Shown here: piece by piece, positions 26,955-36,513 of the stretch
Layout of the letters: every line of letters begins with the position of its first letter
Numbering within the stretch: the first letter of the stretch is position 1
Source of the DNA: an uncultured Helicobacter sp.
GTDB taxonomy: Bacteria > Campylobacterota > Campylobacteria > Campylobacterales > Helicobacteraceae
Assembly: GCA_944326445.1 (NCBI GenBank)
Contig: CALVDZ010000008.1
Location: forward strand, 1 to 64,000
Direction of reading: 5' to 3'
DNA: 64,000 bases
The notes under the pieces: model-generated
Databases searched by the model: none
Told to the model about the DNA's origin: nothing
The model's input: the letters and a program-made list of their open reading frames with translations, nothing else
Translations under genes and position numbers: made by a program

Positions 26955-28337
26955 CTACTGCCCCTCCACAAAGCTTATACTAAGCTCCAAAATCTCTGCG
27001 TGCTTGGCGATAAAATCATTAATCTCTTTAAGCGAGAGGCGAGAGATTTTAGCGATGTCCTTTTTGTGATTATCAAGCGGGAGGTTGCGCATATAGTTCA
27101 TAAGCTTAGCATTTAGTCGCTGCGAGAGCGTCTCCTCGCTAAGTGGCTCACTGCCGAGTATGAACGCCTTGGCAGCGTCTAGCTCCTCTTGGGTAATCCC
27201 CTTGTCGATAAATTCCCTCATCACTTCCTGCACGACTTTCATCGCCTTGTCTTTAGAATCTAGCCCTGTCTGCAGATACCCCACGCCGTAATTCACCAAA
27301 TCACTCCCGCCTATGATACTAAAATACGCGCTGTATGCAAGCCCCCGCTTGACGCGCACCTCTTCCATTATGCGCGAGCCAAAGCCCGATGCGCCCAGCA
27401 CGAAACTCATCACTTTTGTTTTGTAGTTTTCTTTAACCTTTGCGCCAAAGGGCGAGGCGAAGTGTATGTAGGCTTGCTTGGTTTGCTTGTGTGCGATGAT
27501 TTCTTTTGGAGTGGTGCGGGGCTTGATATGAGGTTTGGTGGGCTTGGTGCCTAGGGGTAAGAAACTTAGCTCTTTAGCCAACTGCTCTTTAAGCTCCTTA
27601 ATCTCCATATCCCCTCCCGCCACGATGATGAGACGCTCTAGCACGAGGTTTTGGCTCAAATACTGCTCGATATCGCCCAAAGTGATAGAATCCACGCTCT
27701 CCTCGCTGCCCATACTCGGGTATTCCATCGGGGTGTTTTCAAAAAATATGGCATTGAGATTGGTGCGTGCGACATAATCAAAGTCGTTTGCCTTGCGCAA
27801 AATCGTGGCTTTAGTGATTTCTTTTACCTTCACTAGGCTCTCTTGGGTTGTATTAGGATTTTTTAGCAAATCCACTAGGCAGGCGAGCGCGAAGTCCTTA
27901 TGCTCGCGCAAAAACGACACATCAAAGCTAAGGGTTTGCGCGCCTGTGCCCACATCGAGCGTGATGGCTTTGGATTCTAGCTTGTCTGCAAAGGCGATAT
28001 TGCCTAGCTCCCGCGTGCCCTCATTGAGCACTGCCGAGGCGAGATGAGCGAGCCCCGCCTTTGCTTCCTTGGCATTTTTGGGATTTGGCAGAGCATCTTT
28101 AGCATTGAGCGCGTCATAGATACTCCCGCCCCCCTCAAACACAAGCTCGATTTTGCCCACCGGGAGCAAATCGCTCTGCTCAAAAATAAGGGGCACATTC
28201 ACGCCATTAATCTGCACATACTCTAGGGCAGAATCTTCAGATTCTATGTAGTTGTTGCTCTTTAACACCATATACAAACCTCCGATAAAAATCAAAAACC
28301 CAAACACACCCACATAAAACTTCTTTGGCATTATCAA
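26955..28337 (-). CDS. M16-family zinc-peptidase-like protein, catalytic motif degenerate
   Basis: 460 residues with an N-terminal membrane anchor (about 8-25) and an M16 double-domain fold, likely periplasmic. The family active site HxxEH is replaced by HLASA (98-102) in GLAHLASAVLNEGT, so metal-dependent proteolysis is unlikely from this subunit. The C-terminal M16 domain retains GSRIMEEVRVKRGLAYSAY. M16 proteins often work as an active/inactive pair, and no partner is in the window. It corresponds in position to HP0657 (ymxG). mqnC ends three bases before its start, in one operon with bamA. Confidence 0.85.
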   Translation of the reverse strand: MIMPKKFYVGVFGFLIFIGGLYMVLKSNNYIESEDSALEYVQINGVNVPLIFEQSDLLPVGKIELVFEGGGSIYDALNAKDALPNPKNAKEAKAGLAHLASAVLNEGTRELGNIAFADKLESKAITLDVGTGAQTLSFDVSFLREHKDFALACLVDLLKNPNTTQESLVKVKEITKATILRKANDFDYVARTNLNAIFFENTPMEYPSMGSEESVDSITLGDIEQYLSQNLVLERLIIVAGGDMEIKELKEQLAKELSFLPLGTKPTKPHIKPRTTPKEIIAHKQTKQAYIHFASPFGAKVKENYKTKVMSFVLGASGFGSRIMEEVRVKRGLAYSAYFSIIGGSDLVNYGVGYLQTGLDSKDKAMKVVQEVMREFIDKGITQEELDAAKAFILGSEPLSEETLSQRLNAKLMNYMRNLPLDNHKKDIAKISRLSLKEINDFIAKHAEILELSISFVEGQ

Positions 28338-28340
28338 TCC

Positions 28341-29411
28341 TTAGTATCGCTGCAATATCTCATAGGCGGTATTGCGCTTGGCAGGGTGGTAACCTAAGTC
28401 TTTGATGAGGGCTATCATTTCTTGTTCATTCATCGAGTGGCACGCCCCTGCGGAGGAGACGACATTTTCTTCCATCATCGTGCTGCCCAGATCGTTTGCC
28501 CCAAAGAGCAGGGCGAGCTGCCCGATATAGGAGCCTTGCGTAACCCACGAGCTTTGGATATTAGTGAAGTTGTCTAGGTAGATTCTGCTGCATGCTAAAA
28601 GGCGCAAATACCGGTGCGAGCTAGCACATCGGATATGCGGAAACTCCTCTTTAAGCGGCGTGTTATGAGGCTGAAAGCTCCAGAGGATAAACGCCCTAAA
28701 GCCGTGGTATTTGTCTTGGAGATTGCGCAATGCCTCCCAATGCGCCACGATATCCTCATCGGATTCCACACTGCCAAACATCATCGTCGCCGTGCCCTTC
28801 ATACCGATTTTGTGCGCTTCCTCATGCACCTCTAGCCACTCGCGTGTATCGAGTTTTTTGGGCGCGATGATATCACGCACTCTATCGCTTAGTATCTCCG
28901 CGCCAGCACCCGGTACCGAGCTAAGCCCCGCAGCCTGCAGGCGTCTAAGCACTTCAGGGATAGTGAGTTTAGAAACCTTAGCTATGTAGTTTATCTCGAT
29001 TGCTGAAAAGCCGTGGATAGTGATTTGTGGGTATTTTTGGTGTATATGGCGCACGAGATCTTCATACCACTCGATTGTAAGCTTAGGATGCACGCCGCCT
29101 TGGAAGAGGATTTGCGTGCCACCGATGGCGATGAGCTCCTCTATCTTGGTATCAATCTCATCAAAGCTGAGTATATACACGCCCTCCTCGTTTATGCGCC
29201 GCTTAAACGCGCAAAATTTGCAATCCACCCAGCAAATATTGGTGTAGTTGATATTCCTATCCACTACAAAAGTGATGGTTTGGCTCGGATGGAGCGTGTC
29301 GCGAATCTGCGTGGCGCGTATGCCTAGATCTTTTAGCGAAGCGTTTTTCATCAAATCCAAAATCTCATCATTGCTCACGCGCTTTTTGGTAAGCGTGGGT
29401 GTCTCGCTCAT
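28341..29411 (-). CDS. mqnC: Cyclic dehypoxanthinyl futalosine synthase
   Basis: Radical-SAM enzyme of the futalosine route to menaquinone, cyclising dehypoxanthinyl futalosine. 356 residues with the triad CWVDCKFC (C60, C64, C67), then GGTQILFQGGVHP and AAGLSSVPGAGAEIL typical of MqnC. Menaquinone by this pathway is standard in Helicobacter; mtnN at 57.6-58.4 kb provides the matching aminodeoxyfutalosine nucleosidase activity. It lies between bamA and the M16 gene with gaps of 21 and 3 bp. Confidence 0.95.
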   Translation of the reverse strand: MSETPTLTKKRVSNDEILDLMKNASLKDLGIRATQIRDTLHPSQTITFVVDRNINYTNICWVDCKFCAFKRRINEEGVYILSFDEIDTKIEELIAIGGTQILFQGGVHPKLTIEWYEDLVRHIHQKYPQITIHGFSAIEINYIAKVSKLTIPEVLRRLQAAGLSSVPGAGAEILSDRVRDIIAPKKLDTREWLEVHEEAHKIGMKGTATMMFGSVESDEDIVAHWEALRNLQDKYHGFRAFILWSFQPHNTPLKEEFPHIRCASSHRYLRLLACSRIYLDNFTNIQSSWVTQGSYIGQLALLFGANDLGSTMMEENVVSSAGACHSMNEQEMIALIKDLGYHPAKRNTAYEILQRY

Positions 29412-29432
29412 ACTGCCTCCTTGTGAGGGGAT

Positions 29433-31718
29433 CTAAAACCTCGTCCCCATGGTAAATTCAAATGTTGAAGTGAAATCGTTTGGCGCGGGATTGATGGCTC
29501 GTGGGAAGACAAGCACCAGCGGTCCGATAGGGCTCACCCACTCTATGGCTAATCCCCACGACTGCCGCACCGTCTCATTGATAGAATCCACGCCTATCAT
29601 ACCATAATCATAAAAGACAGCTAGGCGCATTTGGGCTTTTTCTAGGATTCCATAGCTTAGCTCTAGGGAGTTTGTCATCATATAGTCACCGCCTATGCGG
29701 ATACCTTGGGGATAGCCACTCGTATAATAGCGCGGCGTGAGGGAGCTAATCTGATAGCCTCGCACACTCGTGATACCCCCCATATAAAACTTACTCGTGA
29801 TAGGCGCGTAGCCCTGATCGATGATCATACCTGCTTGCATTTTATAGCGCGCGATCAGATCCAGCCCTATGAGGCTCTTTAGGTGCTTATAGCCCGCAAA
29901 TTTTCCATAGATTTTGGTGTATTTTTCCTCGCCGCCAAGCCCGGCGTATTCGATATAAGCCGAAGCAATGATACCATTTTTGGGGAAGTAGTAGTCATCG
30001 GTGTTGTCAAAATAGATACTTGGGCTAATCGCGCTTTTTAGTGGCGCATCAAGCGGGGTTATACCGCTTTTGTAAGCTTCTTGAAAATACTGCTTGTAGG
30101 CTTGTTCTGTGGCTTCTTGATAAAATCCTAAAATCCTCGTGGTGCTCAGCGTATAGCCCAAAGACACTCTAAAAGTATCGGTGATGAGGCGTCCGAAATT
30201 CACACTTCCGCCGACAGTCTGCTCACGATAATCCCAGTTCCAATAAGTCGAGACAAACGCGCTCACAGATTCACTATATTCAGAATCTAAAATGCGCGGG
30301 TTGGTTAGCGTGAGGTTAAAAAGCTGCCTACGATAGGACCAATCCACATACAGCTGCCCGCTATGCCCTGTCCCAAAGAGATTGCGCTCTCTGATAGAGG
30401 CATTTATCATCAGCCTATCATAGCTCCCATACCCAAAGCCAAACATCAGCTCGCCCGTGCGCGCCTCCTCCACACTCACGAGCAAATCCATAGAATCTTC
30501 ACTGACCCTTCTCTCCTCAATCTCGACTTTGTTAAAATACCCCAAGCGTTTGAGGGCGTTCTCAGAGCGGCGGAGTTGGGAGAGGGAGTATTCATCACCG
30601 GGAGCTAGGAGGAGCTCGCGACGGATGATTTTATCTGCAGTGCGGGTGTTGCCCGTGATAATCACATCATTGATTTTTACCTTTTGCCCTATTTGCACAT
30701 AGTAGATGACCTTGACTTCAGAATCTGTAGTGTTTTTGTCCAAATCTGGCGATACGCGTGTGAAAGCATAGCCTAGATCTGCGACTTCTTGCTTGATAAT
30801 CTCCATATCCGCGCGCAAATTCTCAATGTTAAAATAGTCTTTTTGTTGAATCTTGAGTTTTTTTAGGAGTTTTTCTTCCGAGATGACGGGCGATTGGAGC
30901 ACGACTTTGACTTCTGAGATTTTGTATCGCTCGCCCTCCTCTATTTTGTAATAAAGCTGCGCACTATGATCGTTAAAATCCGCTTCCAAAAACGCCGGGG
31001 ACACGCTCGCGTCTAAAAAGCCTTTGCGCATATAGGCATCTTGGATTCTCGCACCATCAAATTCTAGATCGTTGAGCTTGAGTTTGCCATCATTGCGCCC
31101 CCAGAGCCACCCGGCAAACTGCTTTTCTCTATTGGCAGCGAGCTCTTGGACTTCACTCACGCTAAGCTTTTTGCGCCCCTCATAATGGGCTTTGGTGATG
31201 ATGATATTTTCGCCTTGATTGACATTGAGCGTGATCGCATACGCGCCATCACTCCCCACGGGCGTGATTTCCTCTTGGATCACGCTGCCATAGTAGCCTT
31301 GGTATTCTAAAATCGTCTTGATGATGAGCTTGGCGCGCTCTAGCTTGATTTCATCGTAGCTATCGCCCTTTTTGATACCAATTTGGCTATAAAGCGTTTC
31401 TTTTTCTTGCTCACTGCCATAGCCCTTTATCTCGACGCTAGCGATTTTGGGGCGTTGTTTAAAGTGAAAAGTCAAAACCCCATTATCAAAAGTCGCATAA
31501 ATATCCTCAAAATATCCTTGTTTGAAAAACGCGACAATCGCCTCATCGACTTTATCCACATCAAGTGTATCGCCGGGCTTTAGCTTGGAGATTTCTGCAG
31601 CGAGGGTATCGGATATAGAGGTGCTGCCCTCATAGTGTATCGCGGTGATTTGCGCGCTATGGGCTACTCCCACACAGAGCACAAATAGCACCAAAAGTAG
31701 TTTTGGATAGGTTTTCAT
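29433..31718 (-). CDS. bamA: Outer-membrane protein assembly factor BamA
   Basis: 761-residue Omp85 protein: a signal peptide (about 1-21), tandem POTRA domains (about 22-420, with VEIKGYG and VIITGNTRTADKIIRREL segments), then a 16-strand barrel ending FEFTMGTRF with the usual terminal Phe. The VRGY motif is at TSVRGYQISSL. It inserts beta-barrel proteins into the outer membrane. A TATAAT lies about 56 bp upstream. First gene of bamA-mqnC-M16, matching HP0655-HP0657. Confidence 0.96.
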   Translation of the reverse strand: MKTYPKLLLVLFVLCVGVAHSAQITAIHYEGSTSISDTLAAEISKLKPGDTLDVDKVDEAIVAFFKQGYFEDIYATFDNGVLTFHFKQRPKIASVEIKGYGSEQEKETLYSQIGIKKGDSYDEIKLERAKLIIKTILEYQGYYGSVIQEEITPVGSDGAYAITLNVNQGENIIITKAHYEGRKKLSVSEVQELAANREKQFAGWLWGRNDGKLKLNDLEFDGARIQDAYMRKGFLDASVSPAFLEADFNDHSAQLYYKIEEGERYKISEVKVVLQSPVISEEKLLKKLKIQQKDYFNIENLRADMEIIKQEVADLGYAFTRVSPDLDKNTTDSEVKVIYYVQIGQKVKINDVIITGNTRTADKIIRRELLLAPGDEYSLSQLRRSENALKRLGYFNKVEIEERRVSEDSMDLLVSVEEARTGELMFGFGYGSYDRLMINASIRERNLFGTGHSGQLYVDWSYRRQLFNLTLTNPRILDSEYSESVSAFVSTYWNWDYREQTVGGSVNFGRLITDTFRVSLGYTLSTTRILGFYQEATEQAYKQYFQEAYKSGITPLDAPLKSAISPSIYFDNTDDYYFPKNGIIASAYIEYAGLGGEEKYTKIYGKFAGYKHLKSLIGLDLIARYKMQAGMIIDQGYAPITSKFYMGGITSVRGYQISSLTPRYYTSGYPQGIRIGGDYMMTNSLELSYGILEKAQMRLAVFYDYGMIGVDSINETVRQSWGLAIEWVSPIGPLVLVFPRAINPAPNDFTSTFEFTMGTRF

Positions 31719-31773
31719 ACGATTTTTATACGCTCTTTTAAATTTCTATTAATTTTGCACAAACAAGGGGCGA

Positions 31774-31779
31774 ATTATA
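31774..31779 (-). promoter_or_regulatory. Predicted -10 box of the bamA operon
   Basis: TATAAT on the minus strand, about 56 bp upstream of the bamA ATG, in an AT-rich region divergent from gdhA. Confidence 0.5.
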
Positions 31780-31867
31780 CTTGAAAAATCGTAAAAAACA
31801 AATGCTTGGTATAAATTGTTTCATATATGCCACATATGCCCAAAAATTCCCCAAAATTCCGACCCGC

Positions 31868-31914
31868 TTGACTTGACAACTAAAAAATACGATAGAATGC
31901 GAGAGCTTGCTCTC
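31868..31914 (+). promoter_or_regulatory. gdhA promoter with start-site hairpin
   Basis: Overlapping TTGACT/TTGACA (31868-31878), TAGAAT (31893-31898) as a -10, and a perfect GAGAGC-TT-GCTCTC hairpin (31901-31914) at the expected transcript start. A 5' hairpin of this kind could stabilise the mRNA. Spacing is 19 bp from the first hexamer and 14 from the second, so the -35 is uncertain. Confidence 0.5.
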
Positions 31915-31977
31915 CGAAAATGATAGGTTTCTAGCAAAGGGACGAGGACAAGCGAATAAACAACTAAGGAGAGCATT

Positions 31978-33330
31978 ATGTCATATGCACAAGAAGTTTT
32001 GGCTAAAGTAAGAGCGAACTATCCTTCACAGGTGTTGTTTCATCAGGCGGTAGAAGAGGTTTTAGAATCTCTCAAACCAGAGCTTGAGAAAAATACAAAA
32101 TACCAACAAAATGCTATCTTAGAGCGTCTTGTAGTGCCAGATCGTGAGATTCACTTCCGCGTGAGCTGGGTGGATGATGCGGGCAAGGTGCAAGTCAATC
32201 GCGCATATAGAATCGAGTTTAACGCAGCCATTGGTCCATACAAAGGCGGTTTGCGATTCCACCCAAGTGTGAATGAAGGCGTGATCAAATTTTTGGGATT
32301 TGAGCAGATTTTCAAAAACTCCCTCACAACGCTTGCTATGGGCGGAGGCAAGGGCGGAAGCGACTTCGATCCCAAGGGCAAAAGCGATGGCGAGATTATG
32401 AGATTTTGCCAAGCATTTATGAATGAGCTCTACAGGCATATCGGCGCCACTACCGATGTCCCCGCAGGCGATATCGGTGTCGGTGGGCGCGAGATTGGCT
32501 ACCTCTTTGGGCAATACAGAAAGCTCACCAACAGATTTGATGGCGTGCTCACAGGCAAGGCTCTCGCGTGGGGCGGAAGCTTGGTGAGGACGGAGGCGAC
32601 TGGCTATGGCTGCGTGTATTTCGCACAAGAGATGCTAAAAGCGCGCGGCGAGAGCCTAGAGGGCAAAGTCTGCACCGTTTCAGGCAGCGGCAATGTCGCC
32701 ATCTACACCGTCGAAAAACTCCAGCAACTCGGCGCAAAGCCCGTAACCGTGAGCGATTCTAAAGGTATGGTTTATGACAAAGAGGGTATCGATCTCGCAC
32801 TGCTCAAAGAGATAAAAGAAGTCAGACGCGCCTCGCTTGAAGAATACGCCGCTAAGAGAAGTAGCGCGGTTTATACAAAAGCGAGTGATTACAAGCCCGG
32901 CACTAATGGCGTGTGGGCGATTCCTTGCTTTGCGGCTTTCCCTAGTGCGACACAAAATGAGCTAAGCCTAGAAGACGCTAAGACATTGCTCCAAAATGGC
33001 TGCCAATGCGTGAGCGAGGGGGCTAATATGCCTTCTACTATCGAGGCGGTGCATCACTTTATCCAAGCAAAAATCTGCTATGGTCCGGGCAAGGCGGCAA
33101 ACGCTGGCGGCGTGGCAGTGAGCGGACTAGAAATGGCGCAAAATGCGAGTATGAATCCTTGGAGTTTTGAGGTAGTTGATGAGAGACTTCAGGGAATTAT
33201 GAGAAGCATTTTCACAAACGCAAGTCAGACTGCAGCGGAGTTTGGCGAGCCTACAAACCTCGTGCTTGGCGCAAATATCGCGGGCTTTAGAAAAGTCGCC
33301 AACGCGATGATTGATCAGGGCGTGTTTTAA
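31978..33330 (+). CDS. gdhA: NADP-type glutamate dehydrogenase
   Basis: Reversible amination of 2-oxoglutarate to glutamate; a hexameric cytosolic enzyme. The 450 residues match the class I family. The catalytic lysine stretch GGGKGGSDFDPKGKS, FMNELYRHIGATTDVPAGDIGVGGREIGY and the Rossmann GSGNVA are all present. The ATG follows AAGGAGAGC. The coding sequence has only about one AGAATCT-type heptamer, in contrast with rimO, and the codon choice suggests high expression. Confidence 0.97.
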   Translation: MSYAQEVLAKVRANYPSQVLFHQAVEEVLESLKPELEKNTKYQQNAILERLVVPDREIHFRVSWVDDAGKVQVNRAYRIEFNAAIGPYKGGLRFHPSVNEGVIKFLGFEQIFKNSLTTLAMGGGKGGSDFDPKGKSDGEIMRFCQAFMNELYRHIGATTDVPAGDIGVGGREIGYLFGQYRKLTNRFDGVLTGKALAWGGSLVRTEATGYGCVYFAQEMLKARGESLEGKVCTVSGSGNVAIYTVEKLQQLGAKPVTVSDSKGMVYDKEGIDLALLKEIKEVRRASLEEYAAKRSSAVYTKASDYKPGTNGVWAIPCFAAFPSATQNELSLEDAKTLLQNGCQCVSEGANMPSTIEAVHHFIQAKICYGPGKAANAGGVAVSGLEMAQNASMNPWSFEVVDERLQGIMRSIFTNASQTAAEFGEPTNLVLGANIAGFRKVANAMIDQGVF

Positions 33331-33496
33331 TCACACCCCCTTAGGGCTTTGGCTCTTAAGCCAAGGCTTTGGGGCAAAGCAAAGCATACAAGAAAACGCG
33401 ACTTTCACACACTCCTTATTTGTGCTGATATTTACACACAACCACCAATTAGCGTTTATAAAATCTAAATAACTCACAGAATCCACTGCTTCAAAA

Positions 33497-33655
33497 AACC
33501 TTATCAAGACTTTGCCAAATATCAATAGTGCGTGCGTAAGCACGAGGCCTAAGCGCAATTGCAAAATTGCGCCATTTTTGCGGAGCAAAAATCAAATAAA
33601 ATGTGTAGCGCGTCAGCGCATACCGCCCCTCGCCCGCTTCGTAGGTTGGATTCTA
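33497..33655 (+). repeat. Family III hairpin module, copy a
   Basis: Starts AAACCTTATCAAGACTTTGCC, followed by a CGTGC-GTAA-GCACG hairpin and a variable stem, here GCGCAATT/AATTGCGC (33553-33572). TTTTTGCGGAGCAAAAAT and GCGCGTCAGCGC hairpins come next, ending CCCCTCGCCCGCTTCG. Confidence 0.75.
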
Positions 33656-33959
33656 AATCTCTTAGAGATTCTGTGCGTCTTTTAGAATCTCCGCGCTAGA
33701 TTCTGTAAATGTTTTGGATTCTGAATCTACTTTGAATGTTGTGCTCTCTACATTTGCTTTTATAGATTCTGTAATCGTCTTTGAATCTGTTGGGCTAGAT
33801 TCTGTAAATGCCCTAGACTCTGTATTGCCTAGATTCTGTTTTTGCTCATTTTTTAGAATCTCTTTAGATTCTGTGCTTCCTAGAATCTCCGCACTAGATT
33901 CTGTAGTTTCTAAGTTTCTTAGACTCGCATTCTCACGAATACTTTCTAATTTTTTTTAG

Positions 33960-34290
33960 AATCTCGTGTTTGCGCAAAAAGAAAAGGGGTTTCCCCTCTC
34001 CCCGCTCTCCCCAGCCCCGAAAAGAATAAAGCGCCGCTTTTTCTTTTCGGCAATCGGGGAGAGTGTCTCGCTATATCCGCTTCTAGCGCAATCGTTGCGG
34101 AGGCACTCCTGCCTCCTTTTTCCAACGATTGCACACCACGAAGCGGGCGAGGGGTGGTTGGTGCTATCGCACCTACATATTGATTTGATTTTTGCTCCGC
34201 AAAAATGGCGCAATTTTGCAATTGCGCTCGGCTCGTGCTTACGCACGCACTATTGATATTTGGCAAAGCCTTGATAAGGTTTTTTGAAGT
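33960..34290 (-). repeat. Family III hairpin module, copy b (inverted, long form)
   Basis: Reads in the opposite direction to copy a and extends further. It includes the nested stem CAATCGTTG...CAACGATTG around GGAGGCA-CTCC-TGCCTCC, then CCCCTCTCCCCGCTCTCC. The same long form occurs at 55728-56075. Confidence 0.75.
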
Positions 34291-34450
34291 GGTGGATTGC
34301 GTGAGTTGTTTAGATTCTGAACTAGATTCTGAATCTGCACGAGATTCTGTCAGACTAGATTCTAGGCTTTCTTTAGATTCTGAATCTGCCTTACATTCCG
34401 CGCTTGGCTTTGCCTCACTTGGTGTGGATTCTGTGGGGCTACCAACACAA

Positions 34451-34583
34451 ACAAAAAAATTAGTCATTGCGGTGTGGCTGTGTAAGCTTTGCGGATTTTT
34501 TGGAAGGTTAGCGGACTTGGCGTCCGTGCCTTCCGAAAAATCCGCAATCTTATCGCATTGCATACCCAAGGAGCCATTTTCCC
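34451..34583 (+). repeat. Family II hairpin element, copy B
   Basis: Same ends as copy A, but the stem is a different sequence: TTGCGGATTTTTTGGAAGG (34489-34507) pairs with CCTTCCGAAAAATCCGCAA (34529-34547), 19 bp with one G-U, around an inner GCGGAC/GTCCGT stem. Confidence 0.85.
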
Positions 34584-34609
34584 TGCACACAAAAGCCAAA
34601 TTTTAGAGC

Positions 34610-35263
34610 CTAGATTCTAAGACTCTCCACCGCCTTGGCATAATCCTCCGCGCCAAAGATATAGCTTCCTGCTACCACCATATCCGCCCCGCTTTCTTTG
34701 ATGAGCGCGATATTCTCCGCACTAATGCCGCCATCGACTTCTATGAGGCATTGGGGGCTAAGCTCATCGCGCAAAGTGCGCAAATCGCGCAGTTTTTGCA
34801 AGCTATATGGGATAAACTTCTGCCCGCCAAAGCCCGGATTGACGCTCATCAGCAGCACCAAATCTAGCTTTGGCAAAATATAGCGTAGAGATTCTAGGCT
34901 CGTGTGCGGGTTTAGCACCACGCCGGCTTTGATGCCTTGGGATTTGATCTCCTCTATCAGCCTATCGAGATGGCACACTTCCTCCATATGCACGCTCAAA
35001 AACGCGGGCTTAAGCGGTGCAAAGAGCTTGACAAAAAATTCACTATTGCGCGTCATCAGATGGATATCGAGCGGTTTGGTAGCGATTTGGGCGATTTTCT
35101 CCACCACAAGCGGTCCTATCGTGAGGTTTGGCACAAAATGCCCATCCATCACATCGATATGCAGATAATCACATCGCGTCGCACAGATAGCCTCCACCTC
35201 CCGCTTAAGATTGAGAAAATCCGCCGAGAGCAGGCTGGGAGCGACGAGCATCGTGGGTTTCAT
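34610..35263 (-). CDS. rpe: Ribulose-phosphate 3-epimerase
   Basis: Interconverts ribulose-5-phosphate and xylulose-5-phosphate in the pentose phosphate pathway. 217 residues of TIM-barrel with VAPSLLSADF, HIDVMDGHFVPN (metal His and Asp), MSVNPGFGGQKF and EVDGGI. The ATG at 35263 is chosen because AAGGACAC lies before it and it gives the family start MKPTMLVAPSLL; a longer frame from 35296 adds 11 residues with no support. Confidence 0.96.
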   Translation of the reverse strand: MKPTMLVAPSLLSADFLNLKREVEAICATRCDYLHIDVMDGHFVPNLTIGPLVVEKIAQIATKPLDIHLMTRNSEFFVKLFAPLKPAFLSVHMEEVCHLDRLIEEIKSQGIKAGVVLNPHTSLESLRYILPKLDLVLLMSVNPGFGGQKFIPYSLQKLRDLRTLRDELSPQCLIEVDGGISAENIALIKESGADMVVAGSYIFGAEDYAKAVESLRI

Positions 35264-35311
35264 AATGTGTCCTTGTGGTGTGAGATTTGCGCGCATTGTA
35301 GCATTTTTGCC

Positions 35312-35548
35312 CTAATCCTTAGCACTCAAGCCTTTTAGCCAATCGGAGTGCTGGGCGATAGGATCTTTTTGCAGCAGGCTATCACGCAGAGATTCTAACT
35401 CCTCGCTTTCTAAAAGCCGCATAATCTCGGGATTCAAACGCGTGGTGTGCGCGCCCACACTTAGGGTGTTTAGCAGAGATTCTATCTCGCTAATGAGTGC
35501 GCCCTTAGTCGTAATCTCGCCATTTTTGGTTGTGTATGGAGTGTCCAT
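35312..35548 (-). CDS. Small hypothetical protein
   Basis: 78 residues, acidic and mostly helical, with no membrane or signal segment and no motif that I recognise. The ATG has AAAGGCGGGCA upstream. It lies 16 bp after the exonuclease gene and 48 bp before rpe on the same strand, so it is likely co-transcribed. Typical-looking codons and a clear ribosome site favour a real gene. Confidence 0.65.
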   Translation of the reverse strand: MDTPYTTKNGEITTKGALISEIESLLNTLSVGAHTTRLNPEIMRLLESEELESLRDSLLQKDPIAQHSDWLKGLSAKD

Positions 35549-35564
35549 TGCCCGCCTTTAGAAT

Positions 35565-36437
35565 CTAGCTTCTATCAGAATCTAGCTCTGCTAGCTCTTG
35601 TGTGATTTGTGTGTCAAAAGATTCAAAATAGCCCTGATTTTGTGGGATCTTTGCCCTAAACTCCTCCAAAATCGCTCCATAATCGCTGACAAGCAGTTCG
35701 CCCTTTAGCAGCAAATATTTGAGATAGAGCCAATAGGTATTGAGCACATCGCTTTGGCAGTATTCTTGTATCTTCTCTAGTGCCTCCTTACGCGTGAGAC
35801 TAGGGCTAAAAAACACCTCATACACCTGCGAGCCACTCATATCGTATTTGCCCACGATCCCACACATCTTGCACACAGAATCTAAGCTAAGTCCGCGCAC
35901 CGCCCCAAATCCCCCTAGGCTATCGAGCAAATCCGTGTGGAATCGCTCGCTGTAGCGTTGGCGGTAGTTTTCCCATTTGTTTTTATTAGCCTGTGGATTA
36001 TCTGTCTCAAAATACGCGTGTGCTTGGATACGATAGCGCATAGCACGCAGAGTGAGTGCCACCATATCAAAGCCCCTGCCATTAAAGCTCACAAGGCTTG
36101 GTTGCTTGGCATTAAACCATTCCCAAAAATCTCTGAGGATTCCAGATTCTAAACCATCAAGCGTTTGTGAATCTAGCTCCCCACTCTCTTTGGCAAACCT
36201 CTCGCCTGCCTTCAGCCCGAAGTTACCCACCTTGATAAAATGCCCAAAATCATCGCATAGCACGCTTGAGATACTAATGATACGATGAAAAGGAATGGGC
36301 AAAAACTCCGAGCCGCTTTTTTGGGCTTGGTGGGCAAAGGCTTGGGTGCAAATCTCCACCGCACTTCCGCTAAAGCCAAAAGTTTGGGCGAGTAGGTGGG
36401 TATCAGGGATCGTCTCGATATCAAAGACACAAATCAT
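35565..36437 (-). CDS. Predicted DEDDy 3'-5' exonuclease (PolB exo-like, PF10108-type)
   Basis: 290 residues with the DEDD pattern: FDIETIPD at the N-terminus (D and E), SFNGRGFDMVAL in the middle (D), and YCQSDVLNTYWLYLKYL (D) as the last acidic site. This arrangement matches the family of stand-alone polymerase-B-type exonucleases, probably acting on DNA ends; its cellular role is not established. The ATG follows GAGGAGACTTAA. First gene of a minus-strand unit exonuclease-small ORF-rpe. Confidence 0.8.
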   Translation of the reverse strand: MICVFDIETIPDTHLLAQTFGFSGSAVEICTQAFAHQAQKSGSEFLPIPFHRIISISSVLCDDFGHFIKVGNFGLKAGERFAKESGELDSQTLDGLESGILRDFWEWFNAKQPSLVSFNGRGFDMVALTLRAMRYRIQAHAYFETDNPQANKNKWENYRQRYSERFHTDLLDSLGGFGAVRGLSLDSVCKMCGIVGKYDMSGSQVYEVFFSPSLTRKEALEKIQEYCQSDVLNTYWLYLKYLLLKGELLVSDYGAILEEFRAKIPQNQGYFESFDTQITQELAELDSDRS

Positions 36438-36464
36438 TTAAGTCTCCTCACACGCGATATAGGA

Positions 36465-36470
36465 TACAAT
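36465..36470 (+). promoter_or_regulatory. Predicted -10 box of purH
   Basis: TACAAT, 43 bp upstream of the purH ATG, preceded by an AT-rich stretch that also serves the divergent exonuclease gene. Confidence 0.4.
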
Positions 36471-36513
36471 CAAACTCCACAATTGTAACAAAGTCAGCAT
36501 AAAAGGAAGCAAA

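Larger units (their letters stand above)
33340..34605. repeat. 1.27-kb composite repeat block between convergent gdhA and rpe
   Basis: It contains a possible gdhA terminator hairpin (TTGGCT-CTTA-AGCCAA, 33349-33364), a family III module in plus orientation (33497-33655), a heptamer-rich core (33650-33960), an inverted family III module (about 33960-34290), and family II copy B (34451-34583). Open frames of 60-220 codons on both strands are by-products of the repeats; I see no real gene. Confidence 0.8.

Noticed and set aside
33946..34599. Open frame of about 217 codons on the minus strand in the gdhA-rpe gap
   Set aside because: It runs across family II, family III and heptamer repeats; similar frames appear wherever these repeats occur. 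No ribosome site or protein family.
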